In this document: one piece after another, positions 1 through 5,761 of the stretch
How the letters are laid out: every line of letters starts with the position of its first letter
Position numbering within the stretch: position 1 is the stretch's first letter
From: Thermogutta sp.
GTDB lineage: Bacteria > Planctomycetota > Planctomycetia > Pirellulales > Thermoguttaceae
Assembly (NCBI GenBank): GCA_012798155.1
Contig: JAAZNR010000131.1
Span: 1-5,808, forward strand
Length of the DNA stretch: 5,808 nucleotides
Direction of reading: 5' to 3'
The notes under the pieces: generated by a model
Databases searched by the model: none
The model's input: the letters and a program-made list of their open reading frames with translations, nothing else
What the model was told of the DNA's origin: nothing
Program-made: the position numbers and the translations under genes

Positions 1-2
1 CG

Positions 3-806
3 CCGACCTATCTGCTGCGGTACAAGTTTCGGCCGGGCGACGTCTTGCAGTGGCGGGTGACGCATCGGGCAAACGTGCGGACGACCGTCGCCGACGTCGA
101 GGAGGCGGCCGAAACCAACAGCATTTCCACCAAGGTCTGGCGAATTCAGGAAGTGCGCCCGGACGGCTCTTGCGTCTTCGAGCAATCCGTACGGGACGTC
201 CGCATGTCGCAGCGCTTGAGCGGGCGGAACGAGGTTCGGTTTGACAGTACCTCCGGCGATCCTCCGCCGGTGGGCTTCGAGGGCGTCGCCAAAACCGTGG
301 GAAAACCGCTCGCCCGAATCACGCTCGATACGCTGGGCCGGGTCCTGCATCGCGAGCAGTTGGTGACGGAGGCCTTCCAGACGCCGGGATTGCTGACCGT
401 CCCTCTTCCCGAAAAACCCGTCGCCGCCGGTGAGTCGTGGGCTTTTCCCTATGAAGTGGAGGTGCCTCTCCGTGCGGGGACCGTCAAGCGGATCAAGGTG
501 CAGCAGAAGTTCACCCTGGAATCGGTCAAGTCGGGCTTGGCCGAGATCGGACTGAAGACCGTCGTTCTCACGCCGATAGACGATCCCTTGGTGGAGGTGC
601 AATTGATCCAGCGGATCAACGAAGGCAAGGTCCGTTTCGACATCGAGGCCGGGCGGATCGTGTCGCAAGAGATGAACCTGGAGCGGTCCGTGGTCGGCTT
701 TCAAGGCGAGACCAGCCGGCTGCACTACGCCACGCGTTTCGAGGAGGAGTTCGTTCCCGGTTCCTTCACCGCGGCACGTCCCGCCAATACGTCGCAACCG
801 GAGTGA
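3..806 (+). CDS. Uncharacterised protein, 5'-truncated, planctomycete type
   Basis: The frame is open from the left edge to a TGA at 804-806, giving 267 visible residues, so the true start lies outside the window. A TTG at 45 exists, but in-frame residues upstream of it (PTYLLRYKFRPGD) read as real protein, so it is not the likely start. The visible part is soluble and probably beta-rich: YLLRYKFRPGDVLQWRVTH, then a section on how the value is scaled (GRVLHREQ), then PEKPVAAGESWAF, and a C-terminal part with RIVSQEMNLERSVVGFQ. It resembles secreted or periplasmic planctomycete proteins of unknown function that open with a similar YLLRYKF-type segment; I recognise the style, not a named family. 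There is no catalytic motif. It converges on the minus-strand gene ending at 920. Function unknown. Confidence 0.8.
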   Translation, partial: PTYLLRYKFRPGDVLQWRVTHRANVRTTVADVEEAAETNSISTKVWRIQEVRPDGSCVFEQSVRDVRMSQRLSGRNEVRFDSTSGDPPPVGFEGVAKTVGKPLARITLDTLGRVLHREQLVTEAFQTPGLLTVPLPEKPVAAGESWAFPYEVEVPLRAGTVKRIKVQQKFTLESVKSGLAEIGLKTVVLTPIDDPLVEVQLIQRINEGKVRFDIEAGRIVSQEMNLERSVVGFQGETSRLHYATRFEEEFVPGSFTAARPANTSQPE

Positions 807-858
807 TCCGGTTTCGGACGCCGCTGCACGATTCCCGGAGCACAGAGAATCGGGGTAG

Positions 859-892
859 GGGATGTGGCGGGTGGGGTGTTCTCGGACATCCC
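859..892. terminator. Inverted repeat between convergent genes, possible terminator
   Basis: The 113-base gap between two convergent genes (807-919) contains several small hairpins. The longest is GGGATGT (859-865) with ACATCCC (886-892), a 7-bp perfect stem with a 20-base loop. Others are CGATTC/GAATCG (829-834 and 847-852), CATCC/GGATG (887-891 and 896-900) and CGGC/GCCG (901-904 and 908-911). No T-run follows any of them on either strand, so a classic intrinsic terminator is not shown. The position is the only further support. Confidence 0.2.
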
Positions 893-919
893 GGCGGATG
901 CGGCACTGCCGAATGATCT

Positions 920-1450
920 TCAAAGACCGGCCCTGTGCCATTCGTAATCGTCGGTCAGCAGCCAACGATCGTCCACCTTCTCGAAGACGACGCGAAAATT
1001 CGCGGCGTAGGCTTCGTAGGCGTTCGAGCCGGATTTGTCCACGTATCGGCAGACGGCGAAGAATCGGGCTTCGGCGGTGGGAGGACTGGCATCGCGCCGG
1101 ATCGTGATCTTGACTCCCGACACGTTCACCCGCGTGATGCGGATCTGATCCAAGCCCCAGCTTGCCAGCCGGCGGGCAGCCTCCGCGGAGGGTGCGAGAA
1201 GGTCGAGGACGGAGTACAGATCGTTAGCCTCCAACGCTGCTATCCCGGCGTCAATCGTCTCTTGAACCGCCTCGCGGTCCGTGACCACCAGGTAGTCGGC
1301 CAAGTACACCAAGCCGATCAAACCCGCGGCGCCGGCGGCCGCCCAAAGGAACTCCTTTTTTACGGTCGAGACGTACATCCCGCCGAGTATCGCGACCACG
1401 ATGAGAAGTCCGACGTAGAGATAGGTCGGATCCTCGAACAACCATTCCAT
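920..1450 (-). CDS. Small membrane protein with NTF2-like C-terminal domain
   Basis: A 176-residue protein. I chose the ATG at 1450 because AGGAG lies six bases upstream; an in-frame TTG at 1465 would add five residues and lies upstream of that site. Two hydrophobic helices are visible at about residues 11-29 (YLYVGLLIVVAILGGMYVS) and 35-56, separated by the basic turn TVKKE, so both ends are probably on the same side of the membrane. The rest (about 58-176) has the form of an NTF2-like/SnoaL-type fold: a helix (REAVQETIDAGIAALEANDL), a segment DLLAPSAEAARRL, then strands ending FRVVFEKVDDRWLLTDDYEWH. That fold call is inference from the pattern. It follows dinG on the same strand after 213 bases and probably has its own promoter. 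No substrate or catalytic residues can be named. Confidence 0.75.
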   Translation of the reverse strand: MEWLFEDPTYLYVGLLIVVAILGGMYVSTVKKEFLWAAAGAAGLIGLVYLADYLVVTDREAVQETIDAGIAALEANDLYSVLDLLAPSAEAARRLASWGLDQIRITRVNVSGVKITIRRDASPPTAEARFFAVCRYVDKSGSNAYEAYAANFRVVFEKVDDRWLLTDDYEWHRAGL

Positions 1451-1456
1451 ATTCGG

Positions 1457-1461
1457 CTCCT
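1457..1461 (-). promoter_or_regulatory. Ribosome binding site deciding the start at 1450
   Basis: CTCCT on the plus strand reads AGGAG on the minus strand, six bases before the ATG at 1450. This good match and spacing favour the ATG over the TTG at 1465. Confidence 0.65.
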
Positions 1462-1556
1462 GCAAGACGGGGCCAATCGGCGCGTGCGATCGCGGCCGTC
1501 AACGAAGGCTCGATTCGCCGCGCCCATTGGCAATCGGACTCGCCGCATCATCGGGC

Positions 1557-1585
1557 AATTTAGCGTGCCGCGGCCGTCCGGACAA
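1557..1585 (-). promoter_or_regulatory. Candidate sigma-70-type promoter for the small membrane gene
   Basis: On the minus strand TTGTCC (1585-1580, four of six matches to TTGACA) is separated by exactly 17 bases from TAAATT (1562-1557, four of six to TATAAT). The -10 is one of few AT-rich words in this otherwise very GC-rich 213-base gap, and it lies about 107 bases before the ATG at 1450. Match quality is moderate, so this is a candidate only. It would let the small gene be transcribed separately from dinG. Confidence 0.3.
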
Positions 1586-1638
1586 TCGCCGCGGGCCGCC
1601 TTGCCGTCGCCGCAGCCGGCACCCTCGTCGATCCTCGC

Positions 1639-1663
1639 CGTCCCGGACGCCCGGGGGCGGACG
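1639..1663 (-). terminator. GC-rich inverted repeats directly after dinG, possible terminator
   Basis: Immediately beyond the dinG stop, CGTCC (1639-1643) can pair with GGACG at 1645-1649 or at 1659-1663, and CGCCC (1648-1652) can pair with GGGCG (1655-1659). These give alternative GC-only hairpins. There is no U-tract on the minus strand, so termination here would need another factor or may not happen. Low confidence; chance hairpins are common in such GC-rich DNA. Confidence 0.2.
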
Positions 1664-3646
1664 CTACCGCGGGTCGAAGACGCTTTCTTCGATGACGCGG
1701 CACGGCGGCAGGGACTGCAAGAACACGCGACCGTAGGGCTTGGTGCAGATTCGGGGATCCAGAATCACCACGATGCCGCGATCCTCGCGCGTGCGGATCA
1801 GGCGCCCGAACCCTTGCTTGAGCTTGATTACGGCCTCGGGGAGCTGGTAGGAATGGAAGGGGTTGAGACCGGAATCGCGGAGCGCCTCCAAGCGGGCCTC
1901 GATGAGGGGCCGATCCGGGACGGCGAAGGGGAGCCGGGTGATGATGACGTTTTGCAGGGCCTCGCCCGGAACGTCCACTCCTTGCCAAAAACTGTCGGTC
2001 CCGAAGAGCACGGCCCGCTCGGCGACCTTGAATTTCTCCAGCATCATCCGGCGGGGCAGGCCTTCGGCCTGGGAAAACAGGGTATAGCCGTTCTCGGCGA
2101 ACCAGGGATCGAGGGCCGCGGCGGTCTTGCGAAGCATGTCGTAACTGGTGAACAGGACGAAGGCCCGCCCCTGCGTGCGGCTGATGTACCGTGGCAGCAA
2201 TCGTACCAAGGCCTTTTGATGCCCCGTCGCGTCCACGGCGGGGTCCGGCATGTCCTTGACCAGAATCAGCGACGCCTGTTGCTGATAGTCGAAGGGGCCG
2301 CCCAATTGCAGCGTCTCCACATTGCCCAAGCCGATACGGGAGCGAAAAAAATTGAAGCCTTGCTTGCCCACCGTCAGCGTGGCGCTGGTCAGAATGACGC
2401 TGGGGACCTCCTGGAAGAGTTGTTCCCGCAGGATGTCGGCTACGTTCAAGGGGGACGCGGCCAGCGTTACGCGCGGACGCCGGGAGCGCTGTTCCACTTC
2501 GACCCAGTAAACGGTCTGCGTTTCCCGTTGCTCGATCCACGACGTGATCGTAAAGGCCAACTCCTCCAAGCGCTGGGCGGCGGAGAGGAAATCCTGTTTT
2601 TCCTCGGCGGGCAAGTCCGCCGGCACCTCTCGCGCCAGGGTGCCGGCCAAGTGCGTCAGGCCTTCGGAAAGGGCATTGCGGAAGGGTTGCGGCGTGCGGA
2701 CGCGGCCGTTGCCGGGCCGTTGCTTCTCGTACCAATCCACGATTTGCGCGAAGAAATCGTCGAGACGATACACGCAGTCTTGCACGGTCCGCCGCGATTC
2801 CGCCATGCCCGCTCTCGCCAGCAGACCGCGGCCCGTCCGTTCGTTGAACAGCTTGTTCAGATGGTAGAGAATCTGCGAAGAGGTGCAGTGCATGCCGAGT
2901 TGTTCGGCGGCCGCCGCCTCCATCGTATGCGCTTCGTCCACGACCAGGACGTCGTAGTCCGGCAGGATCGAGACGTTGCGGCGGCGGAGCGCCAGATCGG
3001 TGAACAACAAAGCGTGATTGACGATCAGAATCTGGGCGTGCAGCATCCGCCGCCGAGCGCGATAGAAGAAGCACTCATTGTAGTTGGGACAGCGTGTGCC
3101 CAGGCAATTGTGGTGATCGCTGGCCACCTCGTCCCACACGGCATGGAGCGGCTGGAAAGGGAGGTCGGAGAGGGAACCTTCCTGCGTCGTTTCGGCCCAA
3201 GCCTGGATTTGCAGGAGCTGTTCGGACTCTTCGTCGGCGAACAGGGTCCGCGCCCGTTTCAGGGCATTGGCCAGACGCCGGCGGCTCAGGTAATTGCCGC
3301 GTCCCTTGACCAAGACCGCCGTGAACTCGTAGGGCATGACGCTCCGCAAGAAGGGGATGTCTTTGTGCAGGAGTTGCTCTTGCAAGCTGATCGTGTGCGT
3401 GGATACGACCACGGGGCGAGATCGCTCCTGGGAGTCGCCGCTTGCGGTCACTTTCAAAACGGCAGGGACGAGGTAGGCGAAGCTCTTGCCCACGCCCGTG
3501 CCCGCCTCCACCACCAGATGCCGACCTCCGCGCATCGCGTTTTCGACGGCCTCCGCCATCTGAAGTTGTTGCGGACGGGCCTCGTACCGCGTCAGCCGGG
3601 CGGCGATGCGGCCTTGCGGCCCCAGGATTTCTCGTGCGGAGGACAT
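1664..3646 (-). CDS. dinG: DinG/XPD-family ATP-dependent DNA helicase
   Basis: A superfamily 2 helicase of the DinG/YoaA/XPD group, 660 residues from the ATG at 3646; a TTG at 3667 would add seven residues, and neither start has a clear ribosome site. Motifs in order: Walker A EAGTGVGKS (47-55), Ia VVVSTHTISLQEQ (79-91), the iron-sulfur region with C181, C186 and C192 (NCLGTRCPNYNEC), VNHALLFTDL (209-218), DEAH (237-240), LTSATL (419-424), RAFVLFTSYDML (494-505), GTDSFWQGVDVPG (549-561) and the arginine-finger motif QGFGRLIRTR (611-620). Family members unwind 5'-tailed DNA, D-loops, R-loops and quadruplexes in repair. No N-terminal exonuclease domain is present, unlike Firmicute DinG. The usual first cluster cysteine, expected in KGRGNYL-S-RRRL, is Ser121. 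It follows thiG on the same strand across the inverted-repeat element. Confidence 0.95.
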   Translation of the reverse strand: MSSAREILGPQGRIAARLTRYEARPQQLQMAEAVENAMRGGRHLVVEAGTGVGKSFAYLVPAVLKVTASGDSQERSRPVVVSTHTISLQEQLLHKDIPFLRSVMPYEFTAVLVKGRGNYLSRRRLANALKRARTLFADEESEQLLQIQAWAETTQEGSLSDLPFQPLHAVWDEVASDHHNCLGTRCPNYNECFFYRARRRMLHAQILIVNHALLFTDLALRRRNVSILPDYDVLVVDEAHTMEAAAAEQLGMHCTSSQILYHLNKLFNERTGRGLLARAGMAESRRTVQDCVYRLDDFFAQIVDWYEKQRPGNGRVRTPQPFRNALSEGLTHLAGTLAREVPADLPAEEKQDFLSAAQRLEELAFTITSWIEQRETQTVYWVEVEQRSRRPRVTLAASPLNVADILREQLFQEVPSVILTSATLTVGKQGFNFFRSRIGLGNVETLQLGGPFDYQQQASLILVKDMPDPAVDATGHQKALVRLLPRYISRTQGRAFVLFTSYDMLRKTAAALDPWFAENGYTLFSQAEGLPRRMMLEKFKVAERAVLFGTDSFWQGVDVPGEALQNVIITRLPFAVPDRPLIEARLEALRDSGLNPFHSYQLPEAVIKLKQGFGRLIRTREDRGIVVILDPRICTKPYGRVFLQSLPPCRVIEESVFDPR

Positions 3647-3694
3647 AAACGGCGCGCGAATCGGCAAATCAGGCGAGAGGGACTTTGCAAGGCA

Positions 3695-3802
3695 CTAGTT
3701 TTACTGCGCAGGATCGCCACAACCGGCTTACCGATCTTACGCAGACGCACAAAGCTGCGAACCGCAGTTTGTCCAGCTTCTTATCCTGCGCAGTAAAACT
3801 AG
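3695..3802. repeat. MITE-like element: perfect 20-bp inverted repeats, CTAG ends, hairpin interior
   Basis: The left arm CTAGTTTTACTGCGCAGGAT (3695-3714) and the right arm (3783-3802) are exact reverse complements. If CTAG was the target, with TA duplicated, the element proper is 3698-3799: 102 bp with 17-bp terminal repeats starting GTTTTAC. Each arm contains the 8-bp palindrome CTGCGCAG. The interior folds further: ACAAA-g-CTGCG (3749-3759) pairs with CGCAG-TTTGT (3763-3772) around a three-base AAC loop, and GATCG (3712-3716) pairs with CGATC (3732-3736). It carries no gene. The right end overlaps the thiG stop codon and the left end is 48 bases before the dinG ATG. The repeat is certain; MITE status is inference. 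A processing or termination hairpin for the thiSG transcript is the alternative, but no T-run follows it. Confidence 0.8.
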
Positions 3803-4629
3803 GCGCCGGCGGTGATGAGGCCTTCGGTCGGGCTGCTGGCCGTGGCGTACAGCCGTTTGGGGATGCGGCCCGCCAGATAGGCCAAGCGGCCGGCCTCCGC
3901 GGCGTACTTCATGGCGACCGCCATCCGCAAAGGGTCCTTGGCGTGCGCGATGCCGGTATTCAACAGCACCCCGTCCACCCCCAACTCCATGGCGAACGTG
4001 ACGTCGCCGGCGGTGCCCACGCCCGCGTCCACGATCACCGGATAGCCGGGGTCGTTTTCCTTGAGATACTCCAGACAGATGCGGATGTTGTTGGGGTTGA
4101 GCACGCCCTGTCCCGAACCGATAGGGCTTCCCGCGGGCATCACGCTGGCGGCCCCCGCTTGCTTCAATCGCCTGGCCGTGACGGGATCATCGGTGGTGTA
4201 AACCAAGACCTGAAAACCCTCCTTGACCAGAATTTCGGTGGCCTGCAACGTGGCGACGGGATCGGGGAGGAGCGTCTTCTTGTCGCCCAAGACCTCGAGC
4301 TTGACCCAGTCCGCGCCCGGGTTGTCGAGTTGCGAGAGGATTTCCCGGCCCAGCCTCGCCACCCGAACGGCATCCTCGGCCGAAAAACATCCGGCCGTGT
4401 TGGGCAGGATGGTGTAGCGCCGCGAGTCGATGAAATCGAGAATGTTTCGCCCGGCCGAATCCAGAAGGCGTTCGCGGCGGACCGCCACCGTCACGCACTC
4501 GGTCCCCGACAATTCCAACGCTTGCTGCATTACTTCGTAGGTGGGGTACTTTCCCGTGCCCACGATCAGGCGGCTACGGAACGTGTGCGAACCGATGGTA
4601 AGCGGCCCATCCTTTGCAATCTCGACCAT
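3799..4629 (-). CDS. thiG: Thiazole synthase ThiG
   Basis: ThiG condenses deoxyxylulose 5-phosphate, a dehydroglycine imine and sulfur from ThiS thiocarboxylate into the thiazole phosphate of thiamine, in the cytoplasm. The protein is 276 residues from the ATG at 4629; a TTG at 4641 overlaps the ribosome site and is less likely. It is a full-length (beta-alpha)8 barrel: [19 protein letters not shown] at 10-28, [10 protein letters not shown] (46-55), PNTAGCF (76-82), [17 protein letters not shown] (107-123), [17 protein letters not shown] (163-179), [13 protein letters not shown] (198-210) and [14 protein letters not shown] (220-233). Lys110 fits the Schiff-base lysine (Lys96 of Bacillus subtilis), Glu112 its neighbour Glu98, and Asp201 probably the second acid. 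The C-terminus ends in [19 protein letters not shown]. Its TAG stop lies in the CTAG at the edge of the inverted-repeat element. It is co-transcribed with thiS. Confidence 0.97.
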   Translation of the reverse strand: MVEIAKDGPLTIGSHTFRSRLIVGTGKYPTYEVMQQALELSGTECVTVAVRRERLLDSAGRNILDFIDSRRYTILPNTAGCFSAEDAVRVARLGREILSQLDNPGADWVKLEVLGDKKTLLPDPVATLQATEILVKEGFQVLVYTTDDPVTARRLKQAGAASVMPAGSPIGSGQGVLNPNNIRICLEYLKENDPGYPVIVDAGVGTAGDVTFAMELGVDGVLLNTGIAHAKDPLRMAVAMKYAAEAGRLAYLAGRIPKRLYATASSPTEGLITAGA

Positions 4630-4637
4630 GATGCGGT

Positions 4638-4859
4638 TCAACCTCCTCCCACAAGGGTGACGATTTCCAGTCGATCGCCGGCTTGCAGCCCCGTCTCGGC
4701 GTGCTTGGCAAGCGGCACCACCTCGAGATTCCGCTCCACGGCGACGGGTTTACCCCCCAAGCCCAGGCTCCGGAGCAACTCGCCCACGGTCATTCCGGCC
4801 GGAATCTCTCGCTCTTCTCCGTTCAGCAGTATGGTCACGGCGGCGATCTTTTCGCACAT
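4638..4859 (-). CDS. thiS: Sulfur carrier protein ThiS
   Basis: ThiS is a ubiquitin-like carrier. ThiF adenylates its C-terminal glycine, a thiocarboxylate is formed there, and the sulfur is passed to ThiG. From the ATG at 4859 it has 73 residues, near the family size of about 65-70. Visible parts are the first strands [12 protein letters not shown] (9-20), the helix TVGELLRSL (24-32), the [13 protein letters not shown] segment (37-49), the turn [13 protein letters not shown] and the essential Gly-Gly end (here three glycines). A GTG at 4838 would give 66 residues and is an equal alternative; neither start has a clear ribosome site. A GTG at 4934 would add a segment rich in Cys and Arg that is unlike ThiS, so I reject it. 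The stop is nine bases upstream of the thiG ATG. Confidence 0.93.
   Translation of the reverse strand: MCEKIAAVTILLNGEEREIPAGMTVGELLRSLGLGGKPVAVERNLEVVPLAKHAETGLQAGDRLEIVTLVGGG
4641..4647 (-). promoter_or_regulatory. thiG ribosome binding site embedded in the ThiS Gly-tail codons
   Basis: The last three sense codons of thiS, GGA GGA GGT, contain AGGAGGT, the full anti-16S core. It ends 11 bases before the thiG ATG at 4629, a slightly long but workable spacing. The site therefore serves as protein code and as a translation signal at once, and couples thiG to thiS. Confidence 0.75.
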
Positions 4860-4918
4860 GCGGCGCGTCAACTGGGCGTGAATAGGCGAAGGAAAACAGG
4901 AATCAAGCGACTTGTCAT

Positions 4919-4946
4919 ATTGTACGCATTTCACATTGTACGCATT
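4919..4946. repeat. Perfect 12-bp direct repeat upstream of thiS
   Basis: ATTGTACGCATT occurs at 4919-4930 and again at 4935-4946, a 16-base period with the four bases TCAC between. On the thiS strand each copy reads AATGCGTACAAT. The pair lies 60-87 bases before the thiS ATG in a distinctly AT-rich island, and each copy contains TACAAT, a five-of-six match to a -10 box. It could be a tandem operator near the thiS promoter, or alternative -10 boxes; nothing identifies a binding protein. Confidence 0.8.
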
Positions 4947-4952
4947 CTATCA
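4944..4952 (-). promoter_or_regulatory. Candidate extended -10 promoter for thiSG
   Basis: On the minus strand TGATAGAAT fits the extended -10 form TGn-TATAAT with one mismatch in the hexamer. No -35 hexamer is seen 17 bases further up (ACCGCG), which extended -10 promoters can tolerate. Transcription would start near 4937, inside the direct repeat, leaving a leader of about 78 bases before the thiS ATG. That leader shows none of the conserved TPP riboswitch words. Confidence 0.35.
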
Positions 4953-4957
4953 CATAC

Positions 4958-4986
4958 GGGGCGGAGCGCGGTCCGGGGGCGGAGCG
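4958..4986. repeat. GC-rich 11-bp direct repeat
   Basis: GGGGCGGAGCG occurs at 4958-4968 and 4976-4986, an 18-base period, just outside the AT-rich thiS promoter island. The role is unknown; in such GC-rich sequence it may be chance duplication. Confidence 0.5.
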
Positions 4987-5022
4987 TCCGCCGACGCAAG
5001 CAGCGTAAATCTTCAGCGCCTA

Positions 5023-5045
5023 CCGTCCGCGAGCCGAAGGGACGG
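5023..5045 (-). terminator. Hairpin downstream of the 5150-5749 gene, possible terminator
   Basis: CCGTCC (5023-5028) pairs with GGACGG (5040-5045), a 6-bp perfect stem around an 11-base loop that on the minus strand includes CTTCGG. It lies about 105 bases after the stop at 5150 and has no U-tract. It is placed where a terminator separating that gene from thiS would be expected; the evidence is otherwise weak. Confidence 0.2.
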
Positions 5046-5149
5046 GCGCAGCCCAAGCGAGCGGATGGAGCCGGGACACTCCAAATAGGAGCCTGCGGCC
5101 CCGCGGAGACCCCGGTGCGATCGCGGACGGCGGGACGGAATCGGGGAGG

Positions 5150-5749
5150 CTATTCCGTGCGCAGCACGACCGTGCTGAATTGGTCGGCCGCCCAGAGCTG
5201 CAACGGGCTGCTGAAGGGCCGATTGGCGGAGTGGCTCTCCGGCGACCACGGAATGGCGTAGGCCAAGACCACCCCGGTGTTCGTCTCGGCCACATAGATG
5301 ATGGACTGCCCAGGTCGCACGCCGACGGACGGACCGCGACGAATATCGGCCAGGCCCGTCACGATCAAGTAGTTCGGGGTTTGAGGCATTTGGATTTCGG
5401 GACGCGGGGTGCCGCCGGAACGCCGCATCTGGGCATTGGCCGCCTGAATCTCGGCATTCTTCATCTGGATGAAGGCCAACAAGTCTCCGTACACATTGGC
5501 TTCGTACAGGGCTTGAAAACTCCGCGTTTGATTGGCCAGGACGGCCCCGCGAAGCTGGCCGGTGAGAAAGTCGAGAAAGAAAAAGCCCTCCACGCCGTTG
5601 TCCAAGGCACCGGTCGCGATGGCGAAGTTCGAGGCGCGATCGGTGGCCACGGTATGCACGGGCGGCTGGGACCGCAGCATCGCGGCCGACAGCCCGAACA
5701 GCGTTCCCACCACGAAAACCGCGAGCCAAGGTCCTACTCGGCGTAACAT
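5150..5749 (-). CDS. Membrane-anchored or exported protein, planctomycete-type family
   Basis: A 199-residue protein from the ATG at 5749, supported by GGAG eight bases upstream. The N-terminus MLRRVGPWLAVFVVGTLFGLSAA has basic residues followed by one hydrophobic helix (about 8-24), so it is a signal anchor or signal peptide; no lipoprotein cysteine is seen. Two related beta segments follow: FAIATGALDNGVEGFFFLDFLTGQLRG (residues 42-68, written in part only as FLDFLTGQLRG) and SIIYVAETNTGVVLAYAIPW (149-168), both of the form 'value, D/T-x-TG, next value', like blades of a small propeller. Between them is a polar helix FQALYEANVYGDLLAFIQM and a Pro-rich linker. NYLIVTGLADIRRGP and the AYAIPWSPE end are features I associate with a planctomycete family of unknown function. 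It is separated from thiS by 290 bases and is probably a separate unit. Confidence 0.8.
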   Translation of the reverse strand: MLRRVGPWLAVFVVGTLFGLSAAMLRSQPPVHTVATDRASNFAIATGALDNGVEGFFFLDFLTGQLRGAVLANQTRSFQALYEANVYGDLLAFIQMKNAEIQAANAQMRRSGGTPRPEIQMPQTPNYLIVTGLADIRRGPSVGVRPGQSIIYVAETNTGVVLAYAIPWSPESHSANRPFSSPLQLWAADQFSTVVLRTE

Positions 5750-5757
5750 GGGCTTCT

Positions 5758-5761
5758 CTCC
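5758..5761 (-). promoter_or_regulatory. Ribosome binding site for the gene starting at 5749
   Basis: Minus-strand GGAG (within AAGGGGAGAG) lies eight bases before the ATG at 5749. It fixes the start even though the frame stays open upstream to the window edge. Confidence 0.55.

Noticed and set aside
1560..3074. Minus-strand open frame of 504 codons in another frame of dinG
   Set aside because: It overlaps the helicase on the same strand, and its translation is Arg/Pro/Ala-rich with no domain.
935..3796. Plus-strand open frame of 953 codons opposite dinG
   Set aside because: It is antisense to a clear helicase with all motifs in order, has low-complexity Arg/Gly/Gln-rich composition and no recognisable domain. 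Long antisense frames are expected in GC-rich genes.
3695..3802. Intrinsic terminator of thiSG, or CRISPR repeat pair
   Set aside because: No T-run follows the hairpin on either strand, and the arms are inverted rather than direct with only two copies. The transposon-like reading explains the CTAG ends better.
3685..4881. Plus-strand open frame of 398 codons opposite thiG and thiS
   Set aside because: It runs antisense to two certain genes and through the inverted-repeat element, with no family resemblance.
4860..4934. N-terminal extension of ThiS from a GTG at 4934
   Set aside because: The added residues do not resemble ThiS, there is no ribosome site, and the start would fall within the direct repeat and promoter island.
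4860..5149. TPP riboswitch upstream of thiS
   Set aside because: On the minus strand I find no CTGAGA word and no ACC-CTGAT-type conserved stretch in this interval.
5013..5729. Minus-strand open frame of 238 codons overlapping the 5150-5749 gene
   Set aside because: It lacks a good start, is Arg-rich, and lies in a shifted frame of a protein that has a signal anchor and a ribosome site.
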